This document shows, piece by piece, positions 56,901 through 64,000 of a stretch of DNA of 64,000 nt; position 1 is the stretch's first letter; each line of letters begins with the position of its first letter. The stretch covers positions 1,707,001 to 1,771,000 of the forward strand of contig NC_087258.1 of NCBI RefSeq assembly GCF_037042905.1, read 5' to 3'. The translations under genes were made by a program, and so were the position numbers. Source of the stretch: Lytechinus pictus (taxonomy: Eukaryota > Echinodermata > Echinoidea > Temnopleuroida > Toxopneustidae). The notes under the pieces are model-generated. The model was not told the DNA's origin, ran no database searches, and saw nothing but the letters and a program-made list of their open reading frames with translations.

Positions 56901-58484
56901 AGGCCTTATTTCCAGTGTAAACGGGGCCTATTTTATACTGATTTCATTTTAGACTTACCATCTGGGGCACCATCACATACTACCAAGTCAGCCTTTTCTC
57001 CCTCGAAGTGAGACACAATTTCATTTGCTGTGGATTCCTGACATAAAGTGAAATAATGATAATATCCTGATTTATAATGCTTAGCACATCAGAACAATGT
57101 CGCTAAATGCTTTAAAATTGATTACACAAGACATTAGTTCCTACATGTAGCTTGCTTGAACACAAAAATGTGGGCACATTCTCCACTCCCTAATAAGCAT
57201 TCCAACAAAAGTTTCCATAATTGCTAAACCTACTGCATTAATAATTGCATCCTATCGGATACCGGTCTAACTCCTGGGTGAAAAGTGGCAAAGTGTGGAT
57301 TGATGCCTTGACAAAAGACAGTAGGCAACGGAGATGAACAAAATGCAGATGATTATAAACCTCTACTCATCAATGTACATATATAACCATAGTTCAAAAT
57401 AGAGTGATCAATCTCACATCACAGATACCTGTTTGAAAAAAATATATATCACTAATATATAAGAATTCTGGATAAATTTGCTCTGAATGATGCAATACTT
57501 TCAAGGTGTTTTCTATGATTGAGGGGATATAAAAGCACCTAAGAAATCGTACCCTTCTCTCGTCCTACAAAATATATATATATATAATAGTTTTACATGA
57601 CAGTAAATTACCATGAATCTTGAATTACCTTTGTGATGTCACCCTGGATCTGTATGACACCAGGAAGTGGAGCCATAGCCTGCAGATCTACTGCTACGAT
57701 CTTTGTACCGTCGTAAGAACCATCTTCATTTCTGAAACATAAATTTAAAGATCAACAGACCTTAAGGAGTCATAACAACAAATGCACAATTTCTATAACA
57801 AATCTAGTACCAGCCAATCTAGCTAAATTTTCAACTGTTATACCTCAGTCACATTTCCTATATGGCCGTACGGTCGAAAACAGCAATTTCATTCATTTTT
57901 ATTCAAACCACACATATGAAGCCGGAAAAAAAAATGCTAAAATGGCTGTTTTTGACTCGCCGTACGGCCGCCATATGGGTAATGTGACTGAGGTAATATT
58001 TATATTAAACAAGTTTTATGAAATGGGACCCCCTTCCCCCTACCTGGCAACCGTTTCATAACTTAGACTTGCGGTAACTGCCATTTATTATATTTTATTT
58101 AAGGGCAATTCCATAAAATTATCAACCTTTTTGTGCGTTCAACCCCCATTTTTCACTTCAATTTATAAACTGGCCAAGTCATGATCCTTTGAGAACATTA
58201 CAGACTGTCAAAACAAGAAAAAATCAGAGACAGAAAATTTCATGAAGGTCTCACATATAGGGGGTCGGACGTACATATTTGATGGTATTCATATTGCCCT
58301 TTAGTATTTTATTTTTAGCTTCATGTGTGTTCACAATAACAATTTTTTGGGATGAGCAATGTTTCTTCACTAAAATCTCAATGAATAATAAGAACATATT
58401 ACATGGTCATGTACCTCAGTTTACGGCTAAGCACCTGGCTCCAGCTCCCAGGGGCAGCACAAAGGTCAACCACCTTTGAAACAC
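45948..58484 (-). CDS. FTSJ1: FTSJ1 tRNA 2'-O-methyltransferase, ten exons, 5' exon missing, long C-terminal extension
   Basis: FTSJ1 (yeast Trm7) adds 2'-O-methyl groups to positions 32 and 34 of the tRNA anticodon loop, with THADA and WDR6 as partners. The model joins 58415-58484, 57629-57731, 56959-57037, 56181-56233, 55216-55269, 53296-53398, 52324-52407, 50398-50501, 47867-48004 and 45948-47069; all phases agree. Seen: SAM motif [19 protein letters not shown] (catalytic Asp), [11 protein letters not shown] (catalytic Lys), [13 protein letters not shown] (catalytic Glu), then the FTSJ1-specific [17 protein letters not shown] and [11 protein letters not shown]. The first exon, about 41 residues including the first catalytic Lys, was not found before 64000. 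The last exon adds 373 residues absent from the 329-residue human protein. Confidence 0.95.
47070..47866. other. FTSJ1 intron, nothing recognised
   Basis: AT-rich intron with an imperfect palindrome AAATAATTCCATTTGCCC around 47370-47420. No repeat family recognised. Confidence 0.45.
47867..48004 (-). CDS. FTSJ1: FTSJ1 exon
   Basis: 46 codons with [19 protein letters not shown] and [10 protein letters not shown], collinear with human residues ahead of its C-terminus. The acceptor is gcgcag and the donor CAG/gtattc, phase 0. Confidence 0.92.
48370..48600. repeat. Dispersed repeat, inverted copy at 60485-60560
   Basis: GAATTGAGAGGGGCAAGGCA and CAGCTTGGGGCAA here match the complement of 60490-60556. 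It lies in an FTSJ1 intron; family unknown. Confidence 0.55.
50398..50501 (-). CDS. FTSJ1: FTSJ1 exon
   Basis: Encodes [17 protein letters not shown] and [17 protein letters not shown], the FTSJ1/Trm7 subgroup signature. Splice sites are ttgcag and gtaagc. Confidence 0.94.
50797..50925. repeat. Compound microsatellite (CCTT)n then (CTTT)n
   Basis: A pure (TTCC)n run of about 60 bases passes into a (TTTC)n run of about 60 bases, in an FTSJ1 intron. The long Phe/Leu/Ser and Lys/Glu open frames over it are artefacts. Confidence 0.9.
51450..51735 (-). mobile_element. tRNA-derived SINE, copy 2 (near full length)
   Basis: On the minus strand: GGGGTCATCGTGTTCTAGTG head, A-box TAGTGGTTATGAC, B-box GGTTCAAATCC, then a body and the tail GGCGCTATATAAATGCC ending in ATTATTA. 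Same family as 25475-25734; the head looks like a tRNA 5' half. Confidence 0.85.
52324..52407 (-). CDS. FTSJ1: FTSJ1 exon
   Basis: Encodes [20 protein letters not shown] and NPLLDQKY between tgcag and gtaagt. Its first codon completes the catalytic Glu. Confidence 0.93.
52408..53295. other. FTSJ1 intron with C-run, A-run and (AT)n
   Basis: 53186-53224 is a C9/A-run/(AT)n composite. The remainder is AT-rich. Confidence 0.5.
53296..53398 (-). CDS. FTSJ1: FTSJ1 exon
   Basis: Encodes [20 protein letters not shown] and [11 protein letters not shown]. The acceptor aatag at 53399 keeps IFRG in frame; the nearer cag at 53391 would break the phase and lose conserved residues. Confidence 0.93.
53705..54711. 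mobile_element. Element with both inverted and direct terminal repeats
   Basis: CGTAAGTAACGGACTATAAA at the left and, on the complement, CGTAAGTAACGGTCTATTAA at the right are inverted. Next to them CCGTGGATTAACCGCACCCC (left) and CCGTGGATAAACCGCACCCC (right) are direct. No transposase or clear target duplication. In an FTSJ1 intron. Confidence 0.6.
55216..55269 (-). CDS. FTSJ1: FTSJ1 exon (catalytic Lys)
   Basis: 18 codons encoding [18 protein letters not shown] between ccacag and gtaggg. Confidence 0.93.
55270..56180. other. FTSJ1 intron, nothing recognised
   Basis: AT-rich intron without a repeat family or coding structure that I can name. A short segment (55990-56095) resembles the tail of an RT-type open frame ([20 protein letters not shown]) and may be a LINE scrap. 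Confidence 0.4.
56181..56233 (-). CDS. FTSJ1: FTSJ1 exon
   Basis: A 53-base exon encoding [18 protein letters not shown], between ttctag and gtgagt. Confidence 0.93.
56577..56727. mobile_element. Fold-back MITE (GGAGCAATTG family)
   Basis: CCATGACAATTGCTCCGC at the left and GGAGCAATTGCCACG at the right are inverted. ACCCTATCCTAAACCTAA inside is like 5290-5330, where GGGAGCAATTGTC also occurs (about 5164). Confidence 0.5.
56959..57037 (-). CDS. FTSJ1: FTSJ1 exon (catalytic Asp)
   Basis: Encodes [18 protein letters not shown] followed by VVCDGAPD. The acceptor is gtcag and the donor GATG/gtaagt. Confidence 0.94.
57629..57731 (-). CDS. FTSJ1: FTSJ1 exon
   Basis: Encodes [19 protein letters not shown] and QGDITK, almost identical to human. 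The acceptor is tttcag and the donor AAAG/gtaatt. Confidence 0.94.
57773..58025. mobile_element. CCGTTTCATAAA-family MITE interrupted by another MITE
   Basis: AAATGCACAATTTCTATAAC and AACAAGTTTTATGAAATGG match the element at 17163-17300. The 57843-57993 MITE sits inside it, so that one is the younger insertion. The left end is damaged. Confidence 0.6.
57843..57993. mobile_element. GTCACATTT fold-back MITE, copy 3 (151 bp)
   Basis: Flanked by TA. Arms CCTCAGTCACATTTCCTATA and GGGTAATGTGACTGAGG with inner GGCCGTACGG blocks, as in 16340-16501. Confidence 0.75.
58415..58484 (-). CDS. FTSJ1: FTSJ1 exon (SAM-binding motif I)
   Basis: Encodes [20 protein letters not shown]. The acceptor is ttatag (previous exon must end in G) and the donor CTGAG/gtacat. 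The family's preceding exon is not in view. Confidence 0.93.
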
Positions 58485-61460
58485 CTATAATACATGGAAA
58501 TATAAACACACATAAATGCATTTAAGTATAGAGTGTGATCTTTGAAATAGCTTCCTACAGGTTTCATAATAATAACAATAAAAATAATAGTATATGATTT
58601 ATTAAGGGCAAAATCCACCCCTATAGTGCTCTAGGCACACAGATGATCAAGAAGTGAAAAAAATATATGTATTTTGAAAAGATTTTTGAAGGATTCAACA
58701 GAGATACAATTTCTGATGTCTTCGGGAAGAATGTGTACAGTATTCCACAAATTTGGGCATGAGCAAAGAATAATTTTTCCCCACAAAGTTTTTGAAACTT
58801 TGGGATTTACAAGGGAACCAGATTGATGAGTGCAGAGACCTATATGTTGCATGTAGAGTTATTCAACCCCTGTTGTATCATGATGTTGAGGTTTTGCAAG
58901 AAGTTTTGGTTCTAAATTCTATGAAAATTTGAAAGAAATACGTATCGTATATATCAACGAATTCAAGCAACGATAGTAGCCTTTGATTTGATTAAAATAA
59001 ATGGATTGTTTTCATTGATGTAAGAATATGTGTAGATAGATCATAAGGGCCGTCAAGCAACTTGTGATTTTCATACCTACAATCACTGAAGCATATAAAC
59101 TTGTATTACGGTACTTTAATCATCCTGGCTTGTTCATTCACATTTTGATCGAGGACACAATATGCCTTAATTTGATACAGGGCCTACATGTCGAACTGTT
59201 ATCATTTAAATTCAACGTATGAAATTCAAGTGAAATTTTCCCCATTTAATTTTTGTTTCCTTATTTTAAATTATTAGTGAAGTACCGGTACATTCTTAAA
59301 GGTATTGTTTAACTTTGTGAACAGCCGATTTAAAAATTCTCAAATCAAGATGAAACATGTGTACAAGTGCATGTATTAGAACTAATAAACCCTGAAAACA
59401 ACCATTATTGAGAATGAAAAGCTAAAACTACAAGGCAAACCCCGATTTTGTAAATAGGCGTCTTATAGACGCCTGAATAGTACACATAAGTGTATGGGAT
59501 GAAATTAAGATGGTGTTTTCGGTCACTTTATATTTCAATTTTTGAAGCACTAAATAATTATTTTCGAACGCAATTTTTTCTGGGCTTCATTTTTGTAACA
59601 TATCACAGACACAGGTGACAAGTGTGACCTTCTAGCTCATATTTTTAAAAAGTCAAACCAATGTTAACCAATCACTTTAATTAATTTCGAAGCAGTACAT
59701 GTATGATAATGATTAAGGGAATATTTGGTCAGTATCAAGGTATTTTTAGTTAATTTTTCCCAGCAGTAGAAATGTTAAACGAAATTTGTAAACGATTTTA
59801 GAGCTAAAGGTAGTTTAAACATCGGTTAAACATTTTTACTCAGGGCTAATTCCTGTAAACTTCTGTTCAAATTTAATGAACTTTAACATCCTTAAGCTTT
59901 TCAACTTGATGGACAATAATAAGTTAGACCTTATTTTTACATTACATAAAATGAAGCTAAATGAGCAATTTACAACGAATTGAATAAGTGACATATTAAA
60001 TAAAAATAAATGAAATAGGGATTAAATAAACAATGTTAAATTTTAAATGAATTTGTAAACAAGCAGGACAAACTGGAATGCTTCCATCCTTTTTTCAAGT
60101 TTTTGTTCAATTTGCTCTTATTTCTATATTTCTGCATTGACTGTGTTTAAACTTTGTACAATGAATTTAGACTACCTACGAGGTGAATTTAGGTTTATTT
60201 GCACCACCATTGAGCTTCCTTTTATTTCCATGGAAGAGACATGCGAAACCACTTTTCAGTCCAAGGTAAGCAATTTTTCTTGAATTTTAATGTGTAAAAT
60301 TTAATTTAAAAATCTATACAATTGTAGAGGTCTATAGCTACTCACTGGGAAGAGCCCCAGTGGGTAGATGGAGCAAGTTTCTGCAAACATTACTTCTAAA
60401 GTTCTGTAATAAAGTGATCTTTACTGACTTCTCAGAAATACCCACCCAAACACGGTTGGCTGTACGAGATTACTATACAATAGTTGACTGATAAATCCAC
60501 TTTGCCCCAAGCTAAAAAATGGCCTTGCCCCTCTCAATCCTTAATTCGAGCCCTGATTTATATTTCCTTTTGGAGAACAGGAGTTCACAACAGAAGGTGT
60601 ATAAAACATATTTTTACTTGTTAGCACCTCAAAACAATTTTTAAATGTTCCTGATCGTCCGGTCCGTTTAGTAGTCTTAGATTTCTTCTTTTCTGTTTTT
60701 TTTTCCTTTCCGCTGTTGTCTGAATAATGCTTCATTTATATTTTTTATGGAGGACTAGGGTTCATAACAGCAAGTTTATAAATTGATTTTAGACGATAGT
60801 ACCTAAAAGTAGTTTTGAAACATGTCCCCCTTGACGGTTTATTGATGTGACGTTGGGGACATTGATTTATTTACCTTTCCGACTTTTTCGGAAAATACAT
60901 CTTCTACAGAAACATGTATATTTCTCTTTTGAAAAACAAGAGTTTTTCCTATAATACATATATATAAATCGCTAGCACTTCAAAAATCTTAAAACATGTC
61001 CCGACAAAAAAAAAATCCTCAGACTTTGAGATAAACAACAACTTAAAAATCTTATATTTTTAGTCAATATTAGGTATTGGCATGCGTCACCGATTATCCG
61101 ATCCGAGCTTTGACTTCGGCAGAGGGGATGCCCTGCGCCGTGGAGCCACACGAAGTCTCTTCTTCTTCCGTTGAGTACAGTCCTCTTTAAATATTTTACA
61201 GAGTATAGTCGTAATTTTCTCACTCTCAGTCTCAGTGGAGCATATCTCTGGTACTAAAAGTTAAACAATAGCTACCTCGCAATACTTGAGTAGGTCCAAT
61301 CAATCAGTGTCCGATATGGGCATGCAATAAAATAGTCTCATATTCATAAAAAGCATACAAAAACAAAAGTCAAATAAATAAATTATAAAGCATAAAAAAA
61401 AATCACACACTCGGTCATGGTTCTAAATTCGGCTTAACTGCAGAATACCCCGACACTGCT
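58485..61460. other. FTSJ1 5' intron, mostly unique
   Basis: An inverted copy of the 48370-48600 repeat lies near 60485-60560. At 58631-58852 the minus strand has an ORF of RT-tail type (LWNTVHILPEDIRNCISVES), probably a LINE scrap. The missing FTSJ1 first exon was looked for here on the minus strand and not found. Confidence 0.5.
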
Positions 61461-63247
61461 AAGCCTGAGTCATATCGATTATTTTGAAAACCGGTGTTCG
61501 ACAGCTTTAATTCGATCGAACATCGATGCATCGAAATTTGAAGGCGGGGAAAATCGAGTCATTTTTTTTGCTCCGGCCGGCCGTCGATGCATGCGCTATG
61601 CATGCACTACATGCACTGACGGTCTGCGCTGGCCGCGCCGGGTGAGCGTTGCAAAAGCAGATGACAGAGCAAAGTTCGTTTGTATTTTCCATGATCACAA
61701 AACACAAAAAAGGCTGGGGGCAATGTAGAATTCTTCCCAAAATATCTTCAACAATGATATTTGCAGATGATAACATATAAGTTTAAAATGAAACAATGAA
61801 AGACATGAATCACGCAGAGTCAATCCGAATGATTTTTGGTCAACTAGCATTCGCAGTCCAACCTCGCACACACCAGCCCCGTCCGCAGCCCCGTTCACTC
61901 ACTCTCCCGAAACGACAGGCGTGCTTGCCAGTGCCATCTAACAAGTGCAAACAGCGGGGAGAGCGCTGTAAGATTGTGTAGTTGGCGGGGTAGTTGGATC
62001 CAAAATTAGCTCCAAATAAATTGATGGAAATAATTAATTAATTTCCTCTGGATGGTCATTTGAATTGGTATTCAATGCTGATATAACGATTGTGAGGAAA
62101 GATTGTGGAATATGAGTTCTGACAACGTTCGAGACTTAATCCTGATAATGATAATCCATTTATTTTAGACACAAGAGCTTGTGATCGAAATAAATACGAA
62201 TGTCTCGGATCGAGCTCTAAATTCATATGAATTATTATTGGATGTTAAATAATTACGATTTAATAAGATTTTATGGCCATACTAAAAATATTGACGATGT
62301 CAGCAAAGTATGTTATGTTCATATGGAAGAATTAATAGTATTATACTGGCATTATTTTTATTTTTTATTCCATCTCTGGACGTCTCCGAGAAAAGAAGCA
62401 CAATGCGCATGCGCGTTTGATGACGTCTGACATATTTTCCATTCATGAAATCAGAGCCCAAAGTTGGGCACAAACAAGCTTCAAATTGATGGGAAAAAAT
62501 ATCAAATGTAATTTTTCTCTGTTGTGTCATGTAAAATATTATTATATGGTGATATTACGATATTCAAAAGAGTTTCTACATATTGACAATGTTCGATAAT
62601 CAATCCTGACGTGTAATGATTTTTTTAGACAAGTGAGATTCCACTCACTCAAGTCGATCGTCATGTGATGTCCGCCATTGAAAATTGAAACGAAATACAA
62701 ACGTTTCACATCAAGCTCTAAATTCATATTAATGATTATCATATGCAAATTATTGTTAAATATTACGATTAAATCATGTTCTATGGTCATGATATTAATA
62801 TTGTTCATGAAAGCAAGATTTACTTTTATACGTAGATCGCGTCAATTTTCCGGCCATTTTCTGATTTGATTAAAGCACAGTACTGCGCATGCACGATCAA
62901 TGGCGACTTCCATTCATAAATTCATCGTGCATAAATTATCTCGGCACGAGCAGACGAGCCGGGCAGACGAGTAAGACTCGAACTATGATCGAAATGAACT
63001 TCAAATTAATGGTGAATAGGCATCATAATTACACAATCGGTTTCATTTTGGGGGCAATATAAATGAAGTAAGTAGTAGTCGAGTTGGATATTACTGTTTA
63101 TTTTGATGTTTGATTGTGCGAACCAAATGAATCGACCGGCCGACGTATTTTTATTTTTTTTTTCGATGCACCGATTTGGCAAAATCTGCATCGGCGTTCG
63201 ATGACATCGATCGAACACCGATTTTAAAATCGATTCGACTCAGGCTT
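61461..63247. mobile_element. 1.8-kb element with AAGCCTGAGTC ends and 6-bp duplication
   Basis: ACTGCT flanks both sides (61455-61460 and 63248-63253). The ends AAGCCTGAGTCATATCGATT and, on the complement, AAGCCTGAGTCGAATCGATT extend into GGTGTTCGA. Subterminal ATCGAT and TCGATGCATCGA motifs abound. No transposase is recognised in the interior. A 6-bp duplication does not fit the common hAT, Tc1 or piggyBac types; superfamily unknown. Confidence 0.7.
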
Positions 63248-63369
63248 ACTGCTCACTACCCAATCGTTGGTCAGCCAACACAACGATGTCAAGACCTATA
63301 GCTATATACTAATTCAATGGTATATAGCCTAGATATATCCATACTATTATATACGTACATGCATTACTG

Positions 63370-63422
63370 GTACTACTACTACTACTATACTACGTACGTA
63401 CGTACGTATGACGGTACGTACG
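63370..63422. repeat. TAC/GTAC microsatellite
   Basis: (TAC)n at 63370-63388 followed by (TACG)n around 63391-63420. Confidence 0.8.
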
Positions 63423-63487
63423 AGCAATGCATCCAGGCCATACGTAATGACCTTTGCCCTTTGACTACTACTAGAGCTATAATTAAA

Positions 63488-63900
63488 CATCGTTGGGTGC
63501 GCTGCTAGCCAACGACCCACGTTGTGACGGTACGGACGGTGCAATATAATATTCAAAACATCGTTGGCTAACCAACGACCCACGATGTGAAACTGTTATA
63601 TTATAAAATAAGATTAATACACTCTTTTAAATTACCTACTAGAGCTATATACATCGTTGGGTGCGCCGCTAGCCAACGACCAACGATGTGACGGTGCCAT
63701 GTAACATTTAAAACATCGTTGGCTAACCAACGACCCACGATGTGAAGGTGCAATAGTACAAGATTAATACACTCTTTTAAATTACCTACTACTACTAGCT
63801 ATTGCTATACATCGTTCGGTGCGCCGCTAGCCAACGACCAACGATGTGACCGTGCAATGCAACATTCAAAACATCGTTGGCAAGCGTTTCAAAGTATGGT
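63488..63900. repeat. Tandem array of double-hairpin units (about 158 bp)
   Basis: Hairpin A (CATCGTTGGGTGCGCCGC with inverse CCAACGACCAACGATG) starts at 63488, 63652 and 63810. Hairpin B (CATCGTTGGCTAACC with CAACGACCCACGATG) starts at 63559, 63714 and 63872. A GATTAATACACTCTTTTAAA spacer follows each full unit. A related partial motif is at about 63264-63295. Confidence 0.8.
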
Positions 63901-64000
63901 TTCACAAAACAGTTTAATATATGCATATCCTGGTTAGTGAGGTGATCGATGTCATTCACTCTCTATTTCTTTTGTATTTTTTATACATGAAATATTTTCA

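Noticed and set aside
63447..63468. DR1 site near TGACCTTTGCCCTTTGAC
   Set aside because: The second half-site is imperfect and it is not in a repeat array; not counted.

Overview
The window is animal nuclear DNA, AT-rich and dense in introns. Three protein genes all lie on the minus strand, and each is cut into short exons with GT-AG borders and consistent phases. Their reading frames look like those of an invertebrate animal. Together with the many mobile elements (Penelope-like, L2/CR1-like LINE, tRNA-derived SINE, Tc1, pogo, hAT-like, piggyBac-like and fold-back elements), they suggest a marine invertebrate, most likely a deuterostome such as an echinoderm. The species assignment is inference; no tRNA, rRNA, CRISPR or prokaryotic gene was seen. 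Gene layout from left to right: (1) 2049-9502, the first seven coding exons (366 codons) of BMS1, the GTPase of small-subunit ribosome assembly; the rest lies beyond base 1. (2) 20064-33894, a complete ten-exon gene for an iron-sulfur class I fumarase (566 residues) with an apparent mitochondrial presequence. (3) 45948-58484, ten exons of FTSJ1, the tRNA Nm32/Nm34 methyltransferase; its first coding exon was not found and probably lies beyond base 64000. The last FTSJ1 exon adds about 370 low-complexity residues that the human protein lacks. The genes do not form a pathway; they are housekeeping genes for ribosome assembly, fumarate/malate metabolism and tRNA modification. Most of the remaining sequence is mobile or repetitive. 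1-2048 holds an inverted-repeat array with a TTAA-flanked element inside. 5460-8422 is an inverted-repeat-ended minisatellite element, split by a Penelope-like endonuclease fragment at 6792-7917. 9503-20063 holds several fold-back elements and a hAT-like element with a clear 8-bp target duplication. 25475-28593 holds a SINE, a LINE and a palindromic element side by side in a fumarase intron. 31011-31982 is a second minisatellite element. 33895-45947 holds a 2.1-kb element whose ends read CACAGTG with a 5-bp duplication (a Transib/RAG-like signature), a fold-back element with internal hairpins, and a Tc1 element nested in a pogo-like one. 58485-64000 holds a 1.8-kb element with a 6-bp duplication and a tandem array of hairpins. 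The points most worth following up are the RSS-heptamer-ended element, the animal class I fumarase, the FTSJ1 extension, and the two minisatellite transposons packed with perfect DR1 nuclear-receptor half-site pairs.
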